From Sinohyriopsis cumingii (taxonomy: Eukaryota; Mollusca; Bivalvia; Unionida; Unionidae), in assembly GCA_028554795.2 (NCBI GenBank), contig CM068839.1, forward strand, positions 45,725,440-45,789,439: DNA of 64,000 nucleotides, in the 5' to 3' direction. Under the pieces are notes generated by a model that was not told where the DNA came from, did not search any database, and worked only from the letters and a program-made list of their open reading frames with translations. Shown piece by piece: positions 49,915-58,415 of this stretch; positions within the stretch are counted from its first letter, which is position 1, and each line of letters begins with the position of its first letter. Position numbers and translations under genes: made by a program.

Positions 49915-50803
49915 TTATGTATCTTTAAACTGCATTATTTGCTAATGTTTTTAAAAATTATTTTTTTATTTCATTATATGCTATTGTAATGTAACACTGT
50001 ATATTGGACTTGACCTTGTCCAAAGTCAAGTTTATTTTCTACTTGACCTGAATTATTGATTTTTAAAGAATTCTGTAAACAACTAATACACAACTAGAAT
50101 ATTTCCTCTGTGTATGTGTTTAATATTAGGATCATTGTTAGCCTACCAGAAATATTACACATCCTTTAATTTAGTAACAGATTTATAATCATACCTAACA
50201 TTTTATTTTGTAAACATTAAAAGTTTCTACAAGGTTATTTTCCATTAGGTATAATGGTTTTTATTAGAAAATGATAGCTGTGACCTGAGGTTAAGTAGAG
50301 GACTATATAATCTTATCACTGGAAAAATTATCAATTTCTGCTTTAAGATCTAGCAGAATAAATTTGTATTATTGCTGTAATTATAGTTTCATTTAGGCAG
50401 GAATTTGTTTATTCGAATTATTTTTTCTCTGGAAATACAAAAGTTCTGATAACATTCTTGGAAATTGAGACTTGAATTTAAAATGACATTTCAAATAAGG
50501 ATTTAATTTTTTAGATTGTATTAGTGTGATTCAACAAAAGACTGGTGTCATATCAACATTTTATGAGCCACTACAGGCACATCAACACTTTCGGCATTAA
50601 TGTGGACTTCCACTAAGTTTATTCATCAGGACTTGTGTCTGTAATTCAAGGATTATTTTGGGATTTAATTTGCAATAATGAAAGTTCTTTTGTTTTCATT
50701 TTCACTTTGTATTCTAGGAAAATAAATTATTTGTTAAATTTTACAAAGCTTGTTGCTTCCCATTTTTTTTATTACTTATTTTGAGACCACAGAGTCATAA
50801 TAG
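49915..50803 (+). repeat. Dispersed repeat, copy 2 (about 890 bp)
   Basis: Homologous to 21.565-22.448 kb in the same orientation, ending GACCACAGAGTCATAATA. Here it lies between the end of the relic polymerase and the end of the relic integrase. Confidence 0.7.
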
Positions 50804-51029
50804 CAGAAAGATCTCAAGCATGCATTGTACATGGAATGCCTTCTAGACCGTCATGAGTTTGTGCACATGGCAAATTGATCCGATCCAAAAACCAGAGCAT
50901 GGATGTTATCAATGCACAAGGTGAGTTTGTCTCCACTGGATACCAAGTGATGGATATTCCACGATCACATTCGGTCATTGTGCCAAAGTGGCTGATACTG
51001 GTTAGTGACATGATAATACAAATCCTGCT

Positions 51030-51865
51030 GGCAGTTCTGTATTTGCTGGAATGACTTGGAATTCCTCTTGCACAAATGCACGGTCAGGAGGTTTTGAGGT
51101 TTTTACCACCAAGTGATAATGGCCCCAATCAGTAACAGGTAGGTTGTCTTGTAGCATCATTCTATTCTAAAATAGTAAACAAGTCTACCGACCATAATGG
51201 GTCAGTGACATGATATTGTGGCCCACTTTCCAACTCTCCAGGTGCATACAAATGTGAAACAAGCTTGTCTCCAATTTATTTTCTGAGTAACCATCACAGT
51301 CTTTTGCCGAATTGCACTGGCTAGTTTTAATCCGCTTGGGTGTGTGATTTCATTGTTCAAGGCTGCTATGACCAATGGAAGTAGGGTTACCCATTCCTAA
51401 GACCATTTTGGTTTTAGCAGCAATTCTTGTGCATACTGATGACTGAATAACCATGCCACAAGAGTGCAGTTAAATTCTTCTATAAAAGCTTGGTCATGAT
51501 GTACTTTGACATGCCTGACACGTACATGCACACAGTGTTTGATTAACAATAGAGCCACAGATCCTAGAAATTCTTTACCAGATCCACTTGCAGCAGTCGT
51601 TGCCATGTGAGTGGGCTGCCTGCATAAATGCACTTCAGTGCAGCATCGGTGACACTAGCAGAATCTTTGGATGTCAGCAACTCTGCTTCCTTGTATTGGC
51701 TGGCCACATTGACAATGGTGAGTGCATATCTGTAAGTGCAAAACTTGCCATGACAACTGATAAGTGAATGAGGTCTCTTTACAGCTGAACAGTCATCAGC
51801 AGCCTTCGAAAAAAATATGACTACTGCGCAGATGCCAATCATATGGCACGTGCATATCACAATAA
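51030..51865 (-). pseudogene. Polinton integrase relic
   Basis: Minus-strand pieces in at least two phases line up with the intact integrase of the neighbouring element. YALTIVNVASQYKEAE (intact copy: YALTVVDVASRYKEAE), WQRLLQVD with the second catalytic Asp region, GKEF, then HHDQAFIEEFNCTL where the intact gene has the catalytic Glu in DQAIVERFNRTL. Downstream are YAPGELESG and DPLWSVD, then EEFQVIPANTELP, the usual integrase end. Frameshifts and stops throughout; the N-terminus is not recognisable. Sequence is nearer to canonical Polinton integrases than to the intact neighbour, so it belongs to the relic polymerase's element rather than being a copy of the intact one. Confidence 0.85.
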
Positions 51866-51982
51866 TTAGTCATACATATACCGGCACCAAATCATCGATA
51901 CCAAAACCTTCTGGTTTTGTCATCAAGACTTTTATATATATGTTGTACTCGCTGTATTACTTTTTACTGGTTCATCTGGAGT

Positions 51983-52254
51983 AGCAGCAGAGGGGCTGTA
52001 CAGACCGAAACTTTTTGCACAATAAACCCCTCCAGGAAACTATTCCTCGATAGAGGGCTTATTTCGACGAAATAAACCCTTCTATTCAGAATACAGGACA
52101 AAAAAAAATGTCCCCCGAAAACTCGAAGAGTTTCCAGGGACAAACTCGTTGAGTTTGCACTGACAACTTGGGTTACTTCAATAAATCTGAAACAGTTTCC
52201 GTGGCGGGGTCGTTATTGAAAAATCCATGGGTCGGGTCCATCCCCTCTGCTGCT
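51983..52254. repeat. Element left-end region: nested inverted repeats
   Basis: AGCAGCAGAGGGG (51983-51995) and its reverse complement (52242-52254) enclose a 27-bp near-perfect palindrome at 52054-52080 (TTATTTCG against CGAAATAA, with AGGG against CCCT) and two AAACTC-N3-GAGTTT hairpins (52119-52133 and 52141-52157). AATAAACCC occurs twice on the plus strand. Could belong to the terminal repeat of the element. Confidence 0.6.
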
Positions 52255-52285
52255 CTGGGAAATGAGTTTCCAAGGAAAAACATTT

Positions 52286-52957
52286 TTATGTTGCAAATAG
52301 TGTATCAAGTCCAATACGGTATCTTGTTCTGGGATCGTGTAAATTTATTGTCACAAATCCGTGAGGTTTTCTTTGAGCATGACTGAAGAAATTTTTAAAT
52401 TTATTTAAATCCATATCGCCACCACACCAGGTTTGATGAATATTTCTCAGTGTATGTGTATCAACTCCATTGAATATCGCAAGAAGATTACAATTATCCC
52501 TGATTACTTTAGGAATTTGTGTATAACGCTGAGTAACATAAATCACATCAGTGTTTTTGTGACGTCCCCGGGAAAATATTCTTGCGGGATTTTTTTGCTT
52601 GTCCAACATAACATCATCATACACTACTAGGTTGTTAATTGATTCATCAAGATCCTCGACGCTGGGGGCTTCTTCGATATCAGTGATAAATTCAACAACA
52701 TCCTCACCGTCTTTACTCAGCGCGCTTGCACTCTCATTAAAATCTTTTATAACGTTATAGCATCGTTGATCATCTACAGATGGAGCTATCAAATACAGTT
52801 TATCCCATTTCATCCACTTCATTATCAAGTTCAGCAACAGCTGTGTTTTACCTGAACCGGATGGCCCAATTATAATCGCGCGGATAGAGTTTGGTAGCAC
52901 TGAATTATGCTTAACTGGCTCTTTCTTTTTTGTCGCAGAAAAATCTGTAATTTCCAT
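52286..52957 (-). CDS. FtsK/HerA-type genome-packaging ATPase (A32-like)
   Basis: Drives DNA into the capsid in Polintons and relatives. 223 residues from the ATG at 52957, within the family's usual 200-280. Walker A GPSGSGKT at residues 31-38, Walker B NLVVYDD at 109-115, then the family-typical FSRGRHKNTDVIYVTQ with the sensor Gln at about 143, and IRDNCN. The frame stays open upstream to 53203, but that part overlaps the divergent gene and reads as low-complexity hydrophobic sequence, so I use the later ATG, just before which the Polinton-like N-terminus begins. Divergent from the zinc-ribbon gene with only 22 bp between starts. No defects seen. Confidence 0.92.
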   Translation of the reverse strand: MEITDFSATKKKEPVKHNSVLPNSIRAIIIGPSGSGKTQLLLNLIMKWMKWDKLYLIAPSVDDQRCYNVIKDFNESASALSKDGEDVVEFITDIEEAPSVEDLDESINNLVVYDDVMLDKQKNPARIFSRGRHKNTDVIYVTQRYTQIPKVIRDNCNLLAIFNGVDTHTLRNIHQTWCGGDMDLNKFKNFFSHAQRKPHGFVTINLHDPRTRYRIGLDTLFAT

Positions 52958-52979
52958 TTGTATATAAAGAATAATAATT
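52958..52979. promoter_or_regulatory. 22-bp divergent start region
   Basis: Only 22 bp separate the two ATGs; it includes TATATAAA (52961-52968). This TATA-like box lies too close to either ATG for a normal 25-30-bp offset, so leader sequences would have to be almost absent or the true promoters lie inside the opposing genes. Confidence 0.35.
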
Positions 52980-53485
52980 ATGGATCTATATTGTGTGAAG
53001 TGTAAGGCACGAACCCCTACGAATGATCTAACAACCATTACAACAAAAAATAACAGACAAGCACTTTCTGGTAAGTGTACGCGATGTGGCACAAAAAAAT
53101 TTAGATTTAAAAAAAAAAGCGAGAATTTAGCGGAGGTGACATTGCAGCCAAACTTGGAAAGCTCCCCGGAACTCCCTGGGCAAAGTATCCCGGAGAAAAA
53201 CATCTCCCAGGATACAATTACTGCGGTCCAGGGACCCGACTAGATATCAGACTTGATGAACAATCTAAACCAAAACCGGGAGAGTATCCGATAAACGCTA
53301 TCGACGCAGCGTGTCACATACATGATGTTGCTTATCGAAGTAAAGATCTACAAGACAGGCATATCGTGGATGTGAAATTAATTCATGCACTAAGCGCCAT
53401 AAAAAATAAATCATTTAAGGAGTCACTCGCTAATTGGTTAGTAAGATCAGCGATGAAATCTAAATTAGTATTAGGCGCTGGATAA
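52980..53485 (+). CDS. Zinc-ribbon plus phospholipase A2 virion protein, interrupted by a -1 offset
   Basis: First part (from 52980): a DUF5679-type zinc ribbon, YCVKCKARTPT ... KCTRCGTKKFRF, two CxxC pairs. Second part, in the -1 phase to the stop at 53483-53485: a parvovirus VP1-type phospholipase A2 domain with calcium loop YCGPGT (53219-53236) and catalytic HDVAY (53321-53335). In Polintons, adintoviruses and parvoviruses such a domain is thought to breach endosomal membranes during entry. The phases meet at an A10 run (53109-53118); the zinc-ribbon frame otherwise runs on to 53243. In other Polintons, as I recall, the two domains form one protein. Either a base is missing at the homopolymer (assembly or mutation) or the run is a slippage site. 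The integrase gene starts 10 bp after the stop. Confidence 0.8.
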
Positions 53486-53495
53486 TTAAATAAAA

Positions 53496-54485
53496 ATGCA
53501 AGCGATTTATTATTCCCCAATCGGATACTGGAGAGGTAACTCAGCAATTAATAAACTCGCCAACGCGGCATCAGTAACACGCGAGGTTGCCAAAAATTGG
53601 CTATCAAAACAAGCAATATGGCAAATCTACTTACCACCACCTCGACAAATCAACTTTGCACATTTTGATGTTAGTGTGCCCAATGAAGTTCATCAGGCTG
53701 ACATACTATTCCTGCCTCATGATACTGTCCGTAGAAAAATATACAAATACGCGCTAACAGTAGTTGATGTTGCCAGTAGATACAAAGAAGCAGAACCGTT
53801 AGCGACTAAAACAGCGTCCGAAGTCGCCTCTGCGTTTAAACGAATTTATCAACGAGGACCTCTAAACTGGCCACGATTATTACAAGTTGATCCTGGCAAG
53901 GAATTTCAGGGCGCGGTGTCATCACTGACAAAGCAGCATAACGTTACCATACGACGAGGACATACTGAAATTCATCGGGATCAGGCAATTGTTGAGCGAT
54001 TTAATAGAACACTCGCTGAGAGATTATTCGCATACCAGTACGCGAGGGAATTCATTTACGATACGAGATCTCGTGAATGGGTTGCAAGACTGCCAAACGT
54101 GATAGCCGCACTGAATAATGAAATTACCAGAACAACAAACATGAGACCTGTAAATGCAATCACAAAAAAATATCTACCCCGCGTCAGTGAACGCGGACAA
54201 CAGCAACAAAATGTTTCAACGCAGCCAGGGACGCTAGCGTCCCCACTGCTGGGTAATGTCACCGTTAGGTATTTATACGAACCAGGCGAACTAGAAGGAG
54301 GAAAAAAAAGAGCAACCGATCCCACATGGAGTGTTACTACACATAAGATATCCAGCATAACCAGATCAACTGGGAGAAACGCAATCTACAGATTAGATTC
54401 GACTGCTCCTCAACGCGGATTTAAACGCGAGCAACTTCAGGTGATTCCCGAGGATACACAATTACCACCCCGATCACTAAAGTGA
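53496..54485 (+). CDS. Retroviral-type (rve) integrase
   Basis: 329 residues. Inserts linear element DNA into host chromosomes. Catalytic D,D-35-E core: Asp69 (HQADILF), Asp132 (QVDPGKEF) and Glu167 (DQAIVERFNRTL), with 34 residues between the last two. Preceded by about 60 N-terminal residues without the usual HHCC zinc motif and followed by a basic C-terminal domain with YEPGELEGG, DPTWSV and FKREQLQVIP, typical of Polinton integrases, which often end in a chromodomain-like fold. Starts 10 bp after the phospholipase frame and ends tail-to-tail with the polymerase, 24 bp away. Intact. A broken paralogue of another lineage lies at 51.0-51.9 kb. Confidence 0.93.
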   Translation: MQAIYYSPIGYWRGNSAINKLANAASVTREVAKNWLSKQAIWQIYLPPPRQINFAHFDVSVPNEVHQADILFLPHDTVRRKIYKYALTVVDVASRYKEAEPLATKTASEVASAFKRIYQRGPLNWPRLLQVDPGKEFQGAVSSLTKQHNVTIRRGHTEIHRDQAIVERFNRTLAERLFAYQYAREFIYDTRSREWVARLPNVIAALNNEITRTTNMRPVNAITKKYLPRVSERGQQQQNVSTQPGTLASPLLGNVTVRYLYEPGELEGGKKRATDPTWSVTTHKISSITRSTGRNAIYRLDSTAPQRGFKREQLQVIPEDTQLPPRSLK

Positions 54486-54487
54486 TC
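54472..54487. terminator. Palindrome across the integrase stop
   Basis: GATCACTAAAGTGATC is a perfect 16-bp palindrome (7-bp stem, AA loop) containing the integrase TGA. It sits between convergent genes; a partial copy (AGTGATTC) follows 6 bp later. A role in ending both transcripts is inference. Confidence 0.4.
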
Positions 54488-54509
54488 CGCACTGAAGTGA
54501 TTCAATCAT

Positions 54510-57500
54510 TTAAATAACTGCAGCAACACCTCTGCGTCGGTTACACTCAAGACAGGTCAACATCACATTTTCACGTGTATGACCGCGACTGCTATCTATT
54601 CTATCTACGGTGAATTGCCTTGGGTCGTTTTTCGAATACTGCCACAGCAATAAACAATTACAACTCGCACAGTGATTATTCTGCTGTTGTTGTAATTGTA
54701 TTACAAATTCAACATCCAAACTTTGTTTGGGATCAAACTCTCTACCATTTTTTTTGTCGCTCTGTTTGTAACCGGCTAATTTCTTTCTTATTGTGTCATC
54801 AGCGATTGAGCTGTCGTTGACAACATCATCTAATACAATTCTTCGTAACTGACCTATCCTTCTTACTCTTGACACGGCTAAATAAACTAAATTTGACCAC
54901 TCGATGCGATCATCAACAATCCAAACTGTTGTATCTGAAATAGTTAGTCCCTGCGAACTGTGGATGGTCATAGCGTATCCTAGCGTCCACGGGGATTTGC
55001 TCATTTTCAGTGCCTGTTCAACAGCATCAACATCAACTGTGACAATATCATTTAATACTAAATTCTGTTTCTCCGGACCCGACGCAGTCAGGCGCCCTGG
55101 AATATCAACATCAATATTCTGCAATCGCGTATCAGCTGGTCTATAACACAACGGCACTGGCAACATGGGAAATTTCTTCTGATGTAACTGAAATAACCGC
55201 TGCTGAAGTGTGTCCCTGACTATCTTTCTACTTGCCACAATTAAATCACCTGGTTTCCACGTTTCCCAAAAGTCGCTCAGCGAAGTCTCTGGAATTATTT
55301 CACGCATTATCTCACACTGGACTTTATTGGTTTGTAGCCTGATCAGTGCCTTAAACTCTTTCAGCGTTTCATCGAGTGCTCTAACATCGTTAGTTATTTC
55401 CTCATAATAATCTACAAAAGTTTTCAGCCACTCGTGTGGAGATTCACCTGTAAATGGGGGTGGTTGACCATGATCGCCGCACATCACCACTGCGGTATTT
55501 TTCTTTAGCAGCCAATCCAGAAACTGTTTTAATGTATCCAACGGCACAGTGTCTATCTCATCCCAGATGATTTTCTCGGGAATATATTTCGTTCCCATTC
55601 GTTCAGGTGTCCACGTGCCGCCGCTGTATTTGAAAAAACTGTGATACGTGCACGCGTTAACATCCCGTTGTCTCATCTCCCTGGCAAGTCTGTGTGTGGG
55701 TGTTAGCACAATCATGTCAGAGTTTCTAAATAATTCAATCGCTCGAGTTGTTTTACCAGAACCACCAGGACCGTTCAGATAAACTGTTTTGTGTCTTGTA
55801 ACAGGATCGTGCACCGGCGGCAACAACGAAGTTGCCCCCGACGAAACCATCGAAGATATTTCTGCGCTGCGATACTCATCCTCGATTTCAACATCAGCCG
55901 ATTTACAATATCCGTGTAACATTTCATTCTTTATTCTCCACGAGCCCCACGATGGATCATCCGATATAACATTATCCAACAGCGCTGAGTGTTTTTTATC
56001 AATATAAAATGAATCCGTTGCAACTCTCACTGCGGCAACAGGGAATCTATTGATCATCGACAACAAATTTATGGATACATAAGCCAGCATCGAAGATCTC
56101 AAATGTATGTACTGAGATGATTCTCCGTCAATATAACTAAAAACAGTCCCTAGTTTTTCCCCGTTTGACAGAAACACATCTTTGCGGTTACAGAACATGT
56201 TGTTCGTGGCTGCATCAGCGACAATAAGATCCAATTCAGTCTTGTCCATGATTAATCGACTGTGATGTTGTTTATGATCATACGCTCCACCTTGAGTGAA
56301 TTTCCCTATTATTCTTCGTCCTAGATCTTTTGCTGTGCTTTCATCATTTCTGAGTTTGCTTTTAAGTACTTCAGGAGCTTTCTTGATGATAGCGTCGATA
56401 GAAGTTTCTGGATATTCTCGTGACCAATCTTCGATGACTTCTTCTAACGTAACCGGCGTTGGAGTTGGCAACCAAACTTCGGTTTGACGACAATAACATA
56501 TAATCGCTTCGCTGACCGTCAGCGACAACAGTATTCGACTGTCAAGCATGTATCGCAATAACACTATCGGTGCCCATCGCTTCTCAACGAAATGTCTGCC
56601 AAACCAAACATAACACACAGGATGTAAATCCTTAGCGAATTTAAACGACGACACACAAGCAAATCCGGTCAAGTCAAAATCGGGTAAAACACCGTTGACA
56701 GCTACTCTTGTCATGGTATTGCCAGCGTGGCCAAACCGTTTAAAATATTCGCTGCATTCTCCACGCCCAAGGAAACTTCCTGGATAACACGCCGTCATGT
56801 CCACGGATATCATACCGCGGTGATCATACTGAGTATTCCACAAACCGCCGTGTCCGTATTCGACACAGCTCTGCTGGATATCAGCAAGAAAACTTTTCGG
56901 AGTTGGTCTCCATGAATTTCGTTCCCGGGCTACATGCGCGACAACACCCGGGACAGTAAAACAGTGTGTCAGTAACGTATCAGTGTTGCCAGCATGATAT
57001 TTTTCTGCGAGTTTTTTCATTTCCTGCTGTAACGCCATTGTTCTGTATATTTCCCCGTTGGGTCTCACAAACTGATCATATTCTCCATCTTCGCTACTTC
57101 TGAATAACCACACAGACACTGGATCGGTTTTACTTATCTGATAAATAAAATCAAACATGCTCCCAGAATTGCTTTGCAATTCCGGATAATACTTCACAAC
57201 ACGGTCTTGCGGAAATATCCTAACCGAGTCAGTCCAGGCGTGACTGTTATGATCGATAATAGTTATTGGTGTTCCACGGGAATTGTATTTACACTCATAC
57301 AATACCTCACCGGTTAACGATGAAACCGTTATAGGAAATTTTAGTAATCGCTCTAGCTCAGCAACATCATTTATTGACGCTCCTTTATCCGCTACTCGTG
57401 TCGCCCACGCTGTTATTTTAGTTTGTCTTAGCGGTGTTAGGCCGTTTCCTCGCATTGCATTTTTAAAATGTTCCATTACTCGCTCAGCTACACAATTCAA

Positions 57501-58055
57501 CACCGACACCTTCATCGGTTTGAGTTTATCAACGCGTGGTTTCTTCATCGGATAAATTCCATAAACAACTGCGGTCACAGGATACGCTCTGGCATAATAT
57601 GGTATATCAATCCCAACAAGTACTCCCGGTTTTGAGTCTTTACTTAACAGAACGGTTTTTCCACGAACGCCTCTGGCATCAAGAACAGGGTCTAGTTTGT
57701 CTCTGATAATCCACGTTCCCTCGCCGACTCCAACAATAAATTTTATCTGTACGAAATATCTTCTATCGTCGAGATACCCAATTATGTTACGCGCGATTGT
57801 ATCGTTCATGGTAGCATCAATGATACGGTCACGAGAAATGCTTTGCATTTCCCGAGAAACGCTCGCGTTTCCGAGGATAATTTTATACGAAGACCACGTG
57901 TGTGCGGCACCATCACGACGAAACTCTTCTTTGGCATTCTTGATAACACCAATTACCTCTGCTAACTCTCTTCGTCGTGGATCAGCGGTTAACCGGTCAA
58001 GATCGAATCTAGAACCTGATATGGGTTTTATTCTGGATAGTCTTTCAAAACCCAT
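54510..58055 (-). CDS. DNA polymerase B - SF1 helicase - HNH nuclease fusion
   Basis: 1181 residues in one uninterrupted frame. Residues 1-410: unassigned, no recognisable 3'-5' exonuclease motifs; contains IIDHNSHAW (266-274). Residues 410-690: family B polymerase palm, motif A VDMTACYPGSF (Asp419), a motif-B-like RRIIGKFTQGG (about 580-590) and motif C VATDSFYI (678-685), where Asp681 keeps the metal-binding position although the first Asp of the usual DTD is Ala. Residues 758-1070: superfamily 1 helicase, Walker A GPGGSGKT (762-769), Walker B IIWDEID, motif III GDHGQPPP, then TIHSSQG and YLAVSRVRR, closest to Pif1/RecD-like enzymes. Residues 1127-1181: HNH domain with CASC, FTVDRIDSSRGH, NVMLTCLECN. 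It would be the element's replicase. The fusion is unlike the usual Polinton polymerase, relics of which lie at 42.8-49.9 kb. Start: first ATG, 42 bp from a divergent gene. Confidence 0.88.
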   Translation of the reverse strand: MGFERLSRIKPISGSRFDLDRLTADPRRRELAEVIGVIKNAKEEFRRDGAAHTWSSYKIILGNASVSREMQSISRDRIIDATMNDTIARNIIGYLDDRRYFVQIKFIVGVGEGTWIIRDKLDPVLDARGVRGKTVLLSKDSKPGVLVGIDIPYYARAYPVTAVVYGIYPMKKPRVDKLKPMKVSVLNCVAERVMEHFKNAMRGNGLTPLRQTKITAWATRVADKGASINDVAELERLLKFPITVSSLTGEVLYECKYNSRGTPITIIDHNSHAWTDSVRIFPQDRVVKYYPELQSNSGSMFDFIYQISKTDPVSVWLFRSSEDGEYDQFVRPNGEIYRTMALQQEMKKLAEKYHAGNTDTLLTHCFTVPGVVAHVARERNSWRPTPKSFLADIQQSCVEYGHGGLWNTQYDHRGMISVDMTACYPGSFLGRGECSEYFKRFGHAGNTMTRVAVNGVLPDFDLTGFACVSSFKFAKDLHPVCYVWFGRHFVEKRWAPIVLLRYMLDSRILLSLTVSEAIICYCRQTEVWLPTPTPVTLEEVIEDWSREYPETSIDAIIKKAPEVLKSKLRNDESTAKDLGRRIIGKFTQGGAYDHKQHHSRLIMDKTELDLIVADAATNNMFCNRKDVFLSNGEKLGTVFSYIDGESSQYIHLRSSMLAYVSINLLSMINRFPVAAVRVATDSFYIDKKHSALLDNVISDDPSWGSWRIKNEMLHGYCKSADVEIEDEYRSAEISSMVSSGATSLLPPVHDPVTRHKTVYLNGPGGSGKTTRAIELFRNSDMIVLTPTHRLAREMRQRDVNACTYHSFFKYSGGTWTPERMGTKYIPEKIIWDEIDTVPLDTLKQFLDWLLKKNTAVVMCGDHGQPPPFTGESPHEWLKTFVDYYEEITNDVRALDETLKEFKALIRLQTNKVQCEIMREIIPETSLSDFWETWKPGDLIVASRKIVRDTLQQRLFQLHQKKFPMLPVPLCYRPADTRLQNIDVDIPGRLTASGPEKQNLVLNDIVTVDVDAVEQALKMSKSPWTLGYAMTIHSSQGLTISDTTVWIVDDRIEWSNLVYLAVSRVRRIGQLRRIVLDDVVNDSSIADDTIRKKLAGYKQSDKKNGREFDPKQSLDVEFVIQLQQQQNNHCASCNCLLLWQYSKNDPRQFTVDRIDSSRGHTRENVMLTCLECNRRRGVAAVI

Positions 58056-58097
58056 TATTATAATTAAGACAAATATTTAAATAGACAAATATATTAT
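58056..58097. promoter_or_regulatory. 42-bp divergent start region
   Basis: AT-rich spacer between the polymerase and zinc-protein starts with TATTTAAATA and ATATATTATAT. Probably holds promoter elements for both, as judged from position and composition only. Confidence 0.4.
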
Positions 58098-58388
58098 ATG
58101 ATGAACCAATGCAAGTGGATCAAACTAAATTCATCAGCGCCGTGTAGCAAACCCTGCAGAGGCGAATACTGTGGACAACATGCTCAACAGGTCCGCGGTG
58201 GGAGTCTAGGACCGATACCGTGTATCAGATGCGGCATTGGAGTACGAGGAAAAACGCAATTATGTTCAGCGTGTGGTGGAAAACGCTATCGAGAACTAAA
58301 ACGGTATTATGATAAAAAAAATCCAGACTGTGATAACGCTCTCAAATGCGAGCGTGATTACATAAATAAGTTTTCAGACAAATTATGA
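58098..58388 (+). CDS. Small double zinc-binding protein
   Basis: 96 residues. First cluster: Cys5, Cys16, Cys20, Cys25 and His28 in CSKPCRGEYCGQHAQQ, a pattern seen in small proteins of Polintons and large DNA viruses. Second cluster: Cys42-x2-Cys45 and Cys56-x2-Cys59. The C-terminal third is basic and helical. No enzyme motif. Divergent from the polymerase, so perhaps co-expressed early. Two ATGs in a row; the second could equally be used. Role unknown; nucleic-acid binding is plausible. Confidence 0.7.
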   Translation: MMNQCKWIKLNSSAPCSKPCRGEYCGQHAQQVRGGSLGPIPCIRCGIGVRGKTQLCSACGGKRYRELKRYYDKKNPDCDNALKCERDYINKFSDKL

Positions 58389-58415
58389 ATTAGACAATGA
58401 TTTGCTTATAGTATA

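Noticed and set aside
50814..51011. 65-codon minus-strand frame beginning MSLTSISHFG
   Set aside because: Lies beyond the recognisable integrase end (EEFQVIPANTELP) and has no match to it; chance frame near the relic.
52958..53203. Extended N-terminus of the packaging ATPase
   Set aside because: These 82 residues overlap the divergent zinc-ribbon gene and are its antisense; the family N-terminus begins at the ATG at 52957.
55789..58080. Plus-strand frames of 60-127 codons opposite the replicase
   Set aside because: Shadows of the 1181-codon minus-strand gene.
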